Source: Mycobacterium sp. OTB74 (lineage in GTDB: Bacteria > Actinomycetota > Actinomycetes > Mycobacteriales > Mycobacteriaceae). From it: a stretch of DNA of 64,000 nucleotides. The notes under the pieces are model-generated. The model did no database searches. It was not told where the DNA came from and saw nothing but the letters and a program-made list of their open reading frames with translations. The position numbers were made by a program, and so were the translations under genes. The DNA lies in assembly GCF_029892685.1 (NCBI RefSeq), contig NZ_JARXVD010000001.1:434001-498000 (forward strand), given 5' to 3'. Shown here one piece after another: positions 17,370 to 25,729 of this stretch. The first letter of the stretch is position 1; the number at the start of each line of letters is the position of its first letter.

Positions 17370-19016
17370 CTAGCCCTGGATGGCCTGCTCCTTGGCCCAG
17401 CGGTAGTCCGCCTTGCCCGCCGGACTCCGGACGATCACCGGCCGGAACACGACGGCCTTGGGCAGCTTGTACCGGGCGATCGACTGCGAGGCGTGCTCGA
17501 CCAACTCGGCCGCCTCCACTGCCTTGCCTTCGGCCAGCGCCACCACGGCCACCACTTCATTGCCCCAGCGCTCACTGGGCCGTCCGGCCACCACCACGTC
17601 GACCACTGCGGGATGGGACGCGAGTGCGGACTCCACCTCTTCGGCGAAGATCTTCTCGCCGCCGGAGTTGATGGTCACCGAGTCCCGCCCCAGCAGCTCG
17701 ATGACCCCACCGTCCAGCAGCCGCGCCCGGTCACCGGGGACCGCGTAGCGAATCCCGCCGATCGACGGGAATGTCTTGGCAGTTTTGGCGGCGTCGCCCT
17801 TGTACCCGAGCGGCACATAGCCTTCCTGAGCCAGCCAGCCGTTGCCTTTGTGACCTGGCTCGAGCAGCGTGTCGAACTCTTCGGACACCACCCGGGTATC
17901 CGGGCCGGCGGTGAAGGTGCCGCTGGACACCGATCCGGCGGTCGAGATGTGCGACATCTGGGCGCCGGTCTCCGACGACCCGACGCCGTCGACCACGATC
18001 GCATTCGGAAGTGCTTTCACCAGTCGGGCTTTCACCGACGGCGTGAACAGCGCGCCGCCGTTGGCGATGACACTCAAGGTCGACACGTCCACCGTGCCCG
18101 CCTCCAGGCCCTTCTCGATCTCGGTGACCAGCGGCCGGGCCATCGCGTCACCGACCACGGTGGCGATCGCAACCTTCTCGCGTTCGATCGTCGAAACGAT
18201 GTCCTGGGCGTCGAACGACTCGACCGTCGAGGCGAAGATAATGGTCTGGCCGCTGTTCAGGCCCGTCATGGCGCCCCATTGGGCGGCGCCGTGGATCAGC
18301 GGCGGCAGGATCATCATGCGCAACTCGCCGCTGGCGGCGACCCGGTCGACGATCTCCTGGACCGAAGAGGACGGCTCGCCGGTCATCATGTTTCGACCGC
18401 CGAACGAGGTCATGAAGATGTCGTGCTGGCGCCACAGCACACCCTTGGGCATGCCGGTGGTGCCGCCGGTGTACAGCACGTAGAGGTCGTCGGGCGACGG
18501 CTTCACCGGCGGCGGCGGGACATCGGCATTGACGATGGTCTCGTAGTCGACCGCTCCGGGCAGCAGCTCGTTGCCCGAGCCGTCCGCGATCTGGATCAAC
18601 ACCGTCAGATTGGGCAGGTCCGGCAGCACCTCGGCCAGCGTCGGGGCGAACGCGGCGTGGTAAATCAGCGCCTTGGCGCCGGCGTCGTTCAGCAGGTACT
18701 GCAGCTCGGCCTTGACGTAGCGGTAGTTGACGTTGAACGGCGCAACACGAGCCCGGAACGCGCCGAGCAGCGACTCGATGAACTCGGTGCCGTTGTAGGC
18801 ATAGATGCCGACCAGGTCCTGGCCGACCTCGTGCCCGGCCAGCAAGTCGCGCTCGGTGTGGCAGCCCAGACCCTGCGAGTGCAGGTAGGCGGCCAGCCGG
18901 TTTGCCCTGGTCAAAACGTCGGAGTAGGTGTAGCGGCGGTCGCCCTGGATCACCAGGGGACGGTCGGGAATTGCGGCAGCGACGGCGTCGGCGACGTCAG
19001 AAACCGTGAAGAGCAC
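17370..19016 (-). CDS. Acyl-CoA synthetase (FadD class)
   Basis: A complete AMP-forming acyl-CoA synthetase of 548 residues. Seen: the P-loop-like A3 motif VLYTGGTTGMPKG, the A5 region GVGSSETGAQMSH, the A7/A8 hinge LLGRDSVTINSGGEKIF and the catalytic lysine segment SPAGKADYRWAKEQ. The GTG at 19016 is chosen because AGGAG lies six bases upstream; a longer frame has no ribosome site. It is a close paralogue of the ligase truncated at the left edge. The surrounding genes (KshA-like oxygenase, flavoprotein, P450s) suggest activation of a steroid- or terpenoid-like acid, but the substrate is not shown by sequence. Confidence 0.92.
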   Translation of the reverse strand: MLFTVSDVADAVAAAIPDRPLVIQGDRRYTYSDVLTRANRLAAYLHSQGLGCHTERDLLAGHEVGQDLVGIYAYNGTEFIESLLGAFRARVAPFNVNYRYVKAELQYLLNDAGAKALIYHAAFAPTLAEVLPDLPNLTVLIQIADGSGNELLPGAVDYETIVNADVPPPPVKPSPDDLYVLYTGGTTGMPKGVLWRQHDIFMTSFGGRNMMTGEPSSSVQEIVDRVAASGELRMMILPPLIHGAAQWGAMTGLNSGQTIIFASTVESFDAQDIVSTIEREKVAIATVVGDAMARPLVTEIEKGLEAGTVDVSTLSVIANGGALFTPSVKARLVKALPNAIVVDGVGSSETGAQMSHISTAGSVSSGTFTAGPDTRVVSEEFDTLLEPGHKGNGWLAQEGYVPLGYKGDAAKTAKTFPSIGGIRYAVPGDRARLLDGGVIELLGRDSVTINSGGEKIFAEEVESALASHPAVVDVVVAGRPSERWGNEVVAVVALAEGKAVEAAELVEHASQSIARYKLPKAVVFRPVIVRSPAGKADYRWAKEQAIQG

Positions 19017-19093
19017 GCTTCTCCTAAGGATGGTGGGGCCGAAACTGGACAGCAGTCCACTGGACTCACTTACTACCACGCCGACCAAAACGC

Positions 19094-19708
19094 TCAGCGC
19101 CAGGCTTCCATCAGGCGGTCAGTGGATATCACGGTAGCCAGCAGGGACAGTGTGTTGCCGATAATCGCGTCGGCGTAGTCAGCCGGGATGCCGGCGACCG
19201 CGTCACGGGGCAGCACCACCCGGTACCCGGCGTTGACGGCATCCATCACCAGATTGGTGATCGCCACGTTGACCGATACCCCGACCGCGACAATGGTGGT
19301 GACGCCCAGGTTGCGCAGGATCGCGTCCAGGTCGGTGCCGCCCATGGGGCCCAGGCCGTGCCAGCGGTACAGCATCAGGTCGCTTGGTTCGGGACCGAGT
19401 TCGGGAAGCAGGGTGGCGCCCGGACTGCCGGGTGAGACGTCGACGTCGCTGCGGCCGATGGCGAACAGCTTGGCGTTGTGGTTGGACCCGAGGCCATCGG
19501 GCCGGCGCTGAACAAGGCAGTGCACGACATGGGCACCGGCCGCGCGCGCGGCCGGTAACAGTCGTGCGATATTCGGCAGGGCCTGCCTGCGGGCTTCGTC
19601 AGCCAGCGCTTTGAGCCCCGCGTCGGGCCCCATCACCGCACCTTGGCATTCCTGCGTGACGATCGCGGTGTGTCCGGGTGCGACCAATTCGGTCAGATCG
19701 GGTTTCAC
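19094..19708 (-). CDS. Isochorismatase-like protein lacking the catalytic Cys
   Basis: A 204-residue isochorismatase/cysteine-hydrolase-fold protein. The GTG at 19708 overlaps the stop of the Rieske oxygenase (GTGA), so they are coupled. The usual GVxTNVCVExT segment reads GVSVNVAITNLVMDA: the nucleophilic Cys position is Ala. The first acidic residue is also shifted (VTQECQG in place of the common IDxQ). The fold is clear from IVAVGVSVNVAI and AGYRVVLPRDAVAG. It may be a non-cysteine hydrolase or a binding protein; a cysteine-hydrolase name would be misleading. Confidence 0.82.
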   Translation of the reverse strand: MKPDLTELVAPGHTAIVTQECQGAVMGPDAGLKALADEARRQALPNIARLLPAARAAGAHVVHCLVQRRPDGLGSNHNAKLFAIGRSDVDVSPGSPGATLLPELGPEPSDLMLYRWHGLGPMGGTDLDAILRNLGVTTIVAVGVSVNVAITNLVMDAVNAGYRVVLPRDAVAGIPADYADAIIGNTLSLLATVISTDRLMEAWR

Positions 19709-20769
19709 GCTGACGGCACCGTCGGGGGTACCTCGTAGAACCGCGTTGCCCATTTGCGCATGGCCATATAGGGTTTCGCGTCGATCTTCGCCAGCGGTGG
19801 ATGCTCGACGTACTTCTGGTAGCGCCAGATGTCGCAGTCCTCCCACACCGTTTTGAGGTACTGCTTCTCCACCTTCTTGCGGACGTGCTCCGGTGGAACA
19901 TCGTCACCCGCTGCTGTGCCGTCTTCCTTGGGCCACCAGATGGAATAGAACATGTCCGACACCTCGTCGTCGACGGGTGTACATGCGAAGATCAGTCGAT
20001 GGTTTGACGACCCTTCGAAAGCGCTCATCGCAAATCCGAGCCCGGAGAAATGGCTGTGGATGCGCAGGGCCATCTGGTCGGGGTCGTCGCTACGGGCGTC
20101 GGGCCAGCCGGTCAGGAATCGCCATTCCTCGTCGACGTGCTCCCAGTGCAGGCACACCGGGGTGACGGTCGCGCCGTGCACATAGCGGAAATGTGAACTG
20201 TCCGGGCCGTTTTCGGCGACGATCTGCGGGTGCACCGGGATAGCGTCGGCCCGGCTGGAGAACTCGGGGTAGGGCCGGTAGTAGTGGTCGGGGTCGGTAT
20301 CGAACTGCGGGAACTTGTGGAAGATGTCCGGCAATTCCCATTGCGGCGGTTCGCCATTGGGCTGGTACCACATGAAGACGCAGCCGTACTGTTCTTTGAC
20401 CGGGTAAGTGCGCAGCCGCAACGCCTTGTTCGGCCGGTCGGGCTGATAGGGGATGTAGCGGTTGGTGCCGTCGGGACCCCAGCGCCAGCCGTGGAACGGG
20501 CACTCGATGCAGTCACCGACCACCTTGCCGCCGTGCCCGATGTGTGCGCCCAGGTGCTTACAGTGCGCTTCGAGCAGGTGCAGGTCGCCGTTCTCGTCGC
20601 GGTAGGCGGCCATGTCCTCGCCGAAGAACCGCAGTGCCTTGGTCTGGCCGATCTCGAATTCGGCTGACCAGCCGATCATGAACCAGCCGGTAACTTTCCA
20701 GGTGAAGGGTACTTTCATGCCCAGTTCGCCCATCTGCTCAAATGCGCCGTGAGGAGTTACGGAAGACAT
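19705..20769 (-). CDS. Rieske oxygenase alpha subunit (KshA-like)
   Basis: A 354-residue Rieske non-heme iron oxygenase. The [2Fe-2S] ligands are C70-x-H72 (HCKHLGAHIG) and C90-x2-H93 (ECPFHGWRW); the mononuclear iron site is the N-x2-D-x2-H-x4-H segment NGPDSSHFRYVHG. It resembles the oxygenase of 3-ketosteroid 9-alpha-hydroxylase, which opens the steroid nucleus, but no reductase (KshB) is adjacent. The ATG at 20769 overlaps an operator half-site and has no Shine-Dalgarno sequence, so the message may be leaderless. Divergent from the SnoaL-flavoprotein operon; followed by the coupled isochorismatase-like gene. Confidence 0.9.
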   Translation of the reverse strand: MSSVTPHGAFEQMGELGMKVPFTWKVTGWFMIGWSAEFEIGQTKALRFFGEDMAAYRDENGDLHLLEAHCKHLGAHIGHGGKVVGDCIECPFHGWRWGPDGTNRYIPYQPDRPNKALRLRTYPVKEQYGCVFMWYQPNGEPPQWELPDIFHKFPQFDTDPDHYYRPYPEFSSRADAIPVHPQIVAENGPDSSHFRYVHGATVTPVCLHWEHVDEEWRFLTGWPDARSDDPDQMALRIHSHFSGLGFAMSAFEGSSNHRLIFACTPVDDEVSDMFYSIWWPKEDGTAAGDDVPPEHVRKKVEKQYLKTVWEDCDIWRYQKYVEHPPLAKIDAKPYMAMRKWATRFYEVPPTVPSA

Positions 20770-20775
20770 TACAGT
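20759..20775. promoter_or_regulatory. Operator half-site TTACAGT over the Rieske start codon
   Basis: TTACAGT (20769-20775) matches one arm of the ACTGTAA-N3-TTACAGT palindrome; the opposite arm is degenerate (4 of 7 bases). It overlaps the start codon of the minus-strand oxygenase and lies upstream of the SnoaL-like gene, again between divergent genes. Confidence 0.4.
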
Positions 20776-20811
20776 AGTAGCTTCTGGATAGGCGACAGGG
20801 AGGTCCCGGTA

Positions 20812-21246
20812 GTGCTCGACGACATCGAGGCGATCAAGCAACTCAAGGCTCGATACTGCAGGTTTCTGGATACCAAGGACATCGACTCCTGGCGGGCGTT
20901 GTTCGCGCCGGACGTGGTGGTGAAGCTCGATACGGCGGTCTCCACGGGAGGTGCCGATCCGCAGACCTTGCCGCCGCTGCACGGGTTCGAGGCCTTCTTT
21001 CCGGTCGTCTGGGGTGGTGTCGAACATGCCGCGACAGTGCATCACTGCCACACCCCGGAGATCGAGCTGACCTCGGCAACCACCGCCACGGGTATCTGGG
21101 CCATGGAGGACATGCTGTTTTTCGAGGGGGGCGGTGAGCTGCACGGTGCCGGCCACTACCACGAGACCTACGAAAAGCGCGATGGCACATGGGTTATCAC
21201 CAGCTTGCACCTGACCCGGACGCTACAGAAGTTCGCGAATCCGTGA
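20812..21246 (+). CDS. SnoaL/NTF2-like protein
   Basis: A 144-residue NTF2-fold protein of the scytalone-dehydratase/limonene-epoxide-hydrolase-like class. Seen: IKQLKARYCRFLDTKDIDSW, AATVHHCHTPEIEL and the C-terminal strand HGAGHYHETYEKRDGTWVI. Members are isomerases, dehydratases or hydrolases for small cyclic substrates. GTG at 20812 is chosen for the GGGAGGT eight bases upstream. The stop overlaps the start of the flavoprotein monooxygenase (GTGA), so the two probably act on successive intermediates. Confidence 0.85.
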   Translation: MLDDIEAIKQLKARYCRFLDTKDIDSWRALFAPDVVVKLDTAVSTGGADPQTLPPLHGFEAFFPVVWGGVEHAATVHHCHTPEIELTSATTATGIWAMEDMLFFEGGGELHGAGHYHETYEKRDGTWVITSLHLTRTLQKFANP

Positions 21247-22856
21247 AGCCTGACTTCGACGTCATCGTCATCGGCGCCGGATTCTCCGGACTATATGCAC
21301 TGCACCGCCTGCGTGAACTGGGACTGCGGGTTCGGGTGCTGGAAAAGGCCGAAAATGTCGGTGGCACTTGGTTGTTCAACAGGTACCCCGGTGCGCGCTG
21401 CGACATCGAGAGCATCGAGTACTCCTACAGCTTCTCCGAAGCGATACAGCAGGAGTGGGTGTGGACCGAGTCGATGCCGGCGCAGGCCGAGATCGAGGCC
21501 TACCTGAACTTCGTCGCGGATCGCCTGGACCTGCGACGCGACATCGCCTTTGGCGTCGAGGTCACGGCGATGGATTTCTCCGCTGCTGACGCAGAGTGGA
21601 CGCTGACCACACGCGATGGGGAGTCGATTACAGCGTCGTTCGTTGTCGCCGCGACCGGAATCCTTTCCGTGCCACTGCAGCCCGATATCCCGGGTTTGGA
21701 CAGCTTCGCCGGACAGACGCTGTACAGCAGCCGGTGGCCCGCCGAGGGCGTCGATCTAACAGGCAAGCGGGTTGGCATCATCGGCACTGGATCCACCGGG
21801 GTGCAGATGATCCCGGTGCTCGCGCAGCAGGTGTCGCAGCTGTACGTGTTCCAGCGGTCGGCTGCTTTCACGCTGCCTTGGCAGGTACATCGATTCGAGC
21901 CCGGAGAATTGGATGAGCTGAAGGCGTCATATCCGGAAATCCGTGCCGCACAACGGGAACACCCGGTAGGCGCGGCGCGACTGTCGGCCTTCTCGGTGCT
22001 GCTCGACATGCTGGTCAGTCCGCCCATCAAGACCGCAACCCGTGCCGAACAGGTTCGCGCGATCGATGAACGCGGCATCATGGGTGCGCTCAACTGGGGC
22101 GACGTGTTCTTCGACATCGAAGCCAACCGGATGGCGACGTCGTTGTACGGCGAGGCCATCGCCCGCATCGTCGACGACCCGGAGACCGCCGCGGCATTGG
22201 TGCCCACCCATCCTTTTGCGTGCAAGCGGCCGATCATCGACCAGGGCTACTTCGAGACGTTCAACCGTGACAACGTGACGTTGGTCGACCTGCGCAAGGA
22301 CCCGCTGCGCTCGGTGACGTCGGCCGGAATCGCCACGTCGGGTGCGGAATTCGAGCTCGACGTCCTCATCTGCGCCACCGGCTTCGACGCGATGACGGGC
22401 GCGCTGACTGCCATTGATGTCCGCGGCCGCGACGGCCTGGTGCTGCGGGACTTCTGGGCCACCGAAGGTCCGTTGTCGTACCTGGGTTTGGCGGTCGCCG
22501 GATTTCCCAACCTGTTCACCGTACAGGGTCCGGGAAGTCCTTCGGCTGCAACCAATTTTGTGGCCGCAATGGAACAGCACATCGAGTGGATCGCGACGAC
22601 CTTCGGTTACCTGCGCGAACGTGGGCTACGGGTGATCGAGGCCGAAGCCGACGCCCAGCGCGAATGGATGGAGCATTCAACGTCACTGGTTGCTCCGACC
22701 GTGCTGACGCACCCGTCGTGCAACTCCTGGTACAACGGCGCCAACGTGCCGGGCAAGAAGCGGATGTACCTGGGGTACACCGCGGGGATACCGGAGTACC
22801 GGCGCCGCTGCGACGAGATCGCCGCAGGCGGGTACCTGGGATTCCGCCTTACGTAG
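21243..22856 (+). CDS. Flavoprotein monooxygenase (Baeyer-Villiger type, variant fingerprint)
   Basis: A 537-residue class B flavoprotein monooxygenase. Seen: the FAD Rossmann motif IVIGAGFSGLYAL, the NADPH Rossmann motif VGIIGTGSTGVQMI, NVGGTWLFNRYPGARCDIES (typical of BVMOs) and, between them, FAGQTLYSSRWP. The last is the place of the BVMO fingerprint FxGxxxHxxxWP, but its His is Tyr. BVMOs insert oxygen next to a ketone; with the His changed the reaction may differ. GTG at 21243 overlaps the SnoaL stop. Together with the KshA-like oxygenase it supports attack on a polycyclic or ketone substrate. Confidence 0.88.
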   Translation: MKPDFDVIVIGAGFSGLYALHRLRELGLRVRVLEKAENVGGTWLFNRYPGARCDIESIEYSYSFSEAIQQEWVWTESMPAQAEIEAYLNFVADRLDLRRDIAFGVEVTAMDFSAADAEWTLTTRDGESITASFVVAATGILSVPLQPDIPGLDSFAGQTLYSSRWPAEGVDLTGKRVGIIGTGSTGVQMIPVLAQQVSQLYVFQRSAAFTLPWQVHRFEPGELDELKASYPEIRAAQREHPVGAARLSAFSVLLDMLVSPPIKTATRAEQVRAIDERGIMGALNWGDVFFDIEANRMATSLYGEAIARIVDDPETAAALVPTHPFACKRPIIDQGYFETFNRDNVTLVDLRKDPLRSVTSAGIATSGAEFELDVLICATGFDAMTGALTAIDVRGRDGLVLRDFWATEGPLSYLGLAVAGFPNLFTVQGPGSPSAATNFVAAMEQHIEWIATTFGYLRERGLRVIEAEADAQREWMEHSTSLVAPTVLTHPSCNSWYNGANVPGKKRMYLGYTAGIPEYRRRCDEIAAGGYLGFRLT

Positions 22857-22880
22857 CCGGAATTGCGCTGCGCCACTGAG

Positions 22881-23696
22881 TCAGAGTGCGGTAGAGATCG
22901 GCGACGGCTTTGCGGCGATCTCGTTGAGCACGGTGATGTTGTGGCGGACATCGCGGCTCTCACGCGCGGCGACTGCGTCGACCGCGGCCTTTGTGATGCC
23001 GACCAGGCTGGGCGGGTCGAGAATGAGGCCGCCCTGTTCGGCGACACCGAAGTCACGGATCCGGATGGTCAGGGGCCGTACGAATCCCGGTTCGAACGCC
23101 AGAATCTGGGCGAATCTCCAGGCGTCATCGCGAAATTGGATGATCGCCTCGTTGATCAGGAAGATTTCGTTGTTCGAAAGGACCGAGTAGATCTCGGCCA
23201 GTGCCGGGGACAGGTCGTTGATGTCGCCGACGATGCCGTTGATCTGGCTCGCCAGAACGGCATTGATCCGGTCGAAGTCAGTTTTGAGGGCACTGGTTTT
23301 GGTGTCGATGGTCTGAGCGGCTATCCCGAGGTCCAAGCCGATATGCGCGTTCACCCCGGCAAGCATGTGTTGCAACATGATTGGCTGTTCGTTGGCGGCA
23401 GCGTCGAAGGTGACCTGCCAGGATTTCGTCGGCTTGGCGAATTGTCCGGGCTGGGCGTATCCGTTGAAAGCGTCGAAGTAGCGGTTGGCGAATGCCACAT
23501 CGAGTTGCGTCATTCGGGGTCCGTTCTCGAACTGCCCGTCGGCAATCGCGGCCTTGACCGCTATGGTGATCCGTTTGTAAAGGGCGGCAAAGTAACCGAG
23601 CCTGCTGGATTCGACTATCGCCCAATCGATGATCGCGTTGATCTGCGCGATGACCTCGTCCAATGTGGTCGCGGGTTGAAGTGTGGGCGCCGGCAT
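22881..23696 (-). CDS. DUF5995-family protein
   Basis: A 271-residue protein of a family without known function (DUF5995 by recollection). Seen: mostly helical sequence, the conserved block QHMLAGVNAHIGLDLGIA with a His, and FANRYFDAF. No signal peptide or membrane segment. It begins three bases after the stop of the DUF2235 gene, so the two are one transcription unit. Relatives may be metal-dependent, since conserved His residues sit in helices, but this is inference. Confidence 0.75.
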   Translation of the reverse strand: MPAPTLQPATTLDEVIAQINAIIDWAIVESSRLGYFAALYKRITIAVKAAIADGQFENGPRMTQLDVAFANRYFDAFNGYAQPGQFAKPTKSWQVTFDAAANEQPIMLQHMLAGVNAHIGLDLGIAAQTIDTKTSALKTDFDRINAVLASQINGIVGDINDLSPALAEIYSVLSNNEIFLINEAIIQFRDDAWRFAQILAFEPGFVRPLTIRIRDFGVAEQGGLILDPPSLVGITKAAVDAVAARESRDVRHNITVLNEIAAKPSPISTAL

Positions 23697-23699
23697 GGT

Positions 23700-24809
23700 T
23701 CAGTCCGCGTCGACGTGCATGGTCTGGAACCCGTCGGCCGCCGCCAGCGGTGCCGGCCGGTAGAACGGGTCTTCTTTCACGCGGGTCAGCGCGGTCGACG
23801 CGACGTATTCGTTCGGGTGATCGGTGACGCCGATGGCCCGGACGTAGGGCCGTGACAACCGGTAGAAGCGGGTCCGCGAGTTGTGCAGCTTACCCAGCGC
23901 TTTCGGCTCAATGCTGGTGTAGGCGTCGACATTTGGCGCGGTGTCTTCTGAATCCGGAGTTGCGGGAGGACCCACTGTGAATGCGTCGGGTTTGAATTCC
24001 AAGCCGCAGCTGCGGGCCCGGTCGACCATCCAACTCAGTGAGATATCACTGAGTTGATGATGGGAATATCCGCCGCCGATGTCGCAGTGGACGCCGGAGA
24101 ACCAGACCTGCTCCAGACGCTGGCCGGCAGGAGCGCCGGCGGGTTGCGTCCAGAGGGTGGGGCGGAAGGGGGCGCGTTGTTCGTCGATGGCCAGGGCCTG
24201 GAAGGCGGACCCGACCTTGGAACTGAGGTTCGTGTCGTGGAACTGCCAGCGCCGGTTGAACCAGTTGATCAGCCGCCAGCCTGACAGGGGAATCCCCAGG
24301 GCGCCAACGGTGTCCCAGACGCCGATGAAGTGGATCGGCGGCTCATACGAATACGACTGCCGGAACAGCGTCGCCTCGATGCCGCGTGGTTCGGTGGTCG
24401 GGTTGCTGCTGCGGTAGAGCTTGTACGCGTCTTCGATCCGGTCGGCATGCTCACGGTGCAGGATGCCGCAATTGCGGATGAATCCCGCGGTGCTGCGGGC
24501 GGTGAAGGCGCCGCGGCTGAAGCCGAACAGAAACAGTTGATCTCCGGGTTCATACGTGGCGACGATGTACCGGTACGCGGAGATGACATCCCGCGACAGT
24601 CCGACGCCGAAGGCGCCGCCGGTGAATTTATCGGAGCGGGTGGTGCCCACTCCGCTGTGGTAGTACGTCGCTTGCTCGACACCGTCGCTGCCGCGGTCCG
24701 CTACGGCCAGGGCGACCTTGCAGACGTTGGTCGGCGCGGACTGTCCGTGCCGCTTCTGATCGGGGGTATTCCAGGTGCCATCGCAGCACACCACAATTCG
24801 CTTCGACAT
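23700..24809 (-). CDS. DUF2235 alpha/beta-hydrolase (Tle-like phospholipase fold)
   Basis: A 369-residue DUF2235 protein. The family contains the T6SS phospholipase effectors Tle1 and other GxSxG hydrolases. Seen: the opening MSKRIVVCCDGTWNTPDQ, the nucleophile elbow FGFSRGAFTAR (G-F-S-R-G) and VWDTVGALGIP with a conserved Asp. No secretion signal is visible, and mycobacteria lack T6SS, so this is probably a housekeeping or stress lipase/esterase. ATG at 24809 is preferred over one six bases upstream because AGGAGG then has normal spacing. In operon with the DUF5995 gene; three 22-bp-spaced repeats lie upstream. Confidence 0.8.
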   Translation of the reverse strand: MSKRIVVCCDGTWNTPDQKRHGQSAPTNVCKVALAVADRGSDGVEQATYYHSGVGTTRSDKFTGGAFGVGLSRDVISAYRYIVATYEPGDQLFLFGFSRGAFTARSTAGFIRNCGILHREHADRIEDAYKLYRSSNPTTEPRGIEATLFRQSYSYEPPIHFIGVWDTVGALGIPLSGWRLINWFNRRWQFHDTNLSSKVGSAFQALAIDEQRAPFRPTLWTQPAGAPAGQRLEQVWFSGVHCDIGGGYSHHQLSDISLSWMVDRARSCGLEFKPDAFTVGPPATPDSEDTAPNVDAYTSIEPKALGKLHNSRTRFYRLSRPYVRAIGVTDHPNEYVASTALTRVKEDPFYRPAPLAAADGFQTMHVDAD

Positions 24810-24947
24810 CAGCATTTCCTCCTGTGCGCCGGGCTGATGGCCATGCAGGGATTCTGTGCGAAGTTCGCGGGTTTGTATCGAGTAGTCGACTACCCGACTT
24901 TGCTGCCGCGGCTGGTCAGCTACCCGCCTCAGAGCTGCGAATACACA

Positions 24948-25003
24948 GTGATTGCACAGAGCCGACACCGTGACTGCACAGTGCTGGCAACGTGACTGCA
25001 CAG
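24948..25003. repeat. Three direct repeats GTGA(C/T)TGCACAG at 22-bp period
   Basis: GTGATTGCACAG (24948-24959), GTGACTGCACAG (24970-24981) and GTGACTGCACAG (24992-25003) begin exactly 22 bp apart, two helical turns, so all face the same side of the DNA. They lie 140-195 bp upstream of the DUF2235 start and after the TetR stop codon. The arrangement suggests cooperative binding of a regulator. Confidence 0.6.
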
Positions 25004-25040
25004 GGGCAACGCTCTGACTAGGACGATGGCGCTTTCCGCG

Positions 25041-25655
25041 TCAGTGCGGCCGTCCATAGGTAGCCACAATTCGGTTCCGGGCCTGGCACAGCATGACGCC
25101 CAGATCCGGCGGATTGTTGACCACCACCCATTGGAAGGCGACGCCGAACAGCGCCGCGGTGATATCGGTGGCGGCGGCGTCGATACCGACATCCGCACGG
25201 ACAGAGCCGTCCGTGATGCCTTTCCGCAGCCCGGCGATGATCTTGGTGATGCCGGATTCGAGTTGCTCCTGCATTCGGCCGCGCAGTGGCGAGGTGGACT
25301 TGACCGCCTCGAAGGTGCCGACGAACATCGCCCGGAGCAGTTCGGGATCGCGCTGGTAGACCTCCTGAACCCGGTCCAGGTGTGCGAGTACCTGGTGCAG
25401 GCCGGAGTCGTTGGGATCGGGATCGGGGTTGAGATCGCCGGCATAGGTCTGCAGGAAGGCGTCGAGGATGGCGTCCTTGCTACCGAATCGGGCGTGCACC
25501 ATGGCCCGGCTGTACCCGGCGCGGCGGCCGATCTCGGCCGCCGTTGTCGCTTCCCAGCCCTTCTCAACGATCAGGTCGGCGGCAGCTTGCAGTAGCCGGC
25601 GTCCGGACTGCTCAAGGCGTTCCGGTTGGGTGAGTCGTTTTGCCGGTGAAGGCAC
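25041..25655 (-). CDS. TetR-family transcriptional regulator
   Basis: A 204-residue TetR repressor. The N-terminal helix-turn-helix is clear (EKGWEATTAAEIGRRAGYSR followed by AMVHARFGSKDAIL); the C-terminal part is the ligand domain. GTG start at 25655. It is divergent from the phosphotransferase operon, and a 19-bp perfect palindrome (25675-25693) sits 20 bp from its start, which is the classic layout of an autoregulated TetR with its target. Likely target: the operon 25730-28178. The ligand is unknown. Confidence 0.9.
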   Translation of the reverse strand: MPSPAKRLTQPERLEQSGRRLLQAAADLIVEKGWEATTAAEIGRRAGYSRAMVHARFGSKDAILDAFLQTYAGDLNPDPDPNDSGLHQVLAHLDRVQEVYQRDPELLRAMFVGTFEAVKSTSPLRGRMQEQLESGITKIIAGLRKGITDGSVRADVGIDAAATDITAALFGVAFQWVVVNNPPDLGVMLCQARNRIVATYGRPH

Positions 25656-25674
25656 CGTTGCATATTAGACGGTC

Positions 25675-25693
25675 GACAACTAACTTAGTTGTC
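25675..25693. promoter_or_regulatory. TetR operator GACAACTAA-C-TTAGTTGTC
   Basis: A perfect palindrome with 9-bp arms and a single central base in the gap between the tetR gene and the divergent phosphotransferase gene. It differs from the ACTGTAA sites of the catabolic cluster, so a separate regulator is involved, most simply the adjacent TetR. Confidence 0.7.
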
Positions 25694-25729
25694 CAGTGTC
25701 AAATATCTCGACGTGGAGGTAGCCGCTTG

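Noticed and set aside
17256..19178. 640-codon plus-strand open frame opposite fadD
   Set aside because: It mirrors the third-position GC pattern of the minus-strand acyl-CoA synthetase, has no domain, and His/Arg/Gly/Asp-rich composition typical of antisense frames in GC-rich genes.
24948..25003. CRISPR or plasmid-type iterons
   Set aside because: Only three 12-bp copies with 10-bp gaps and no cas or rep genes nearby; a regulator site is more likely.
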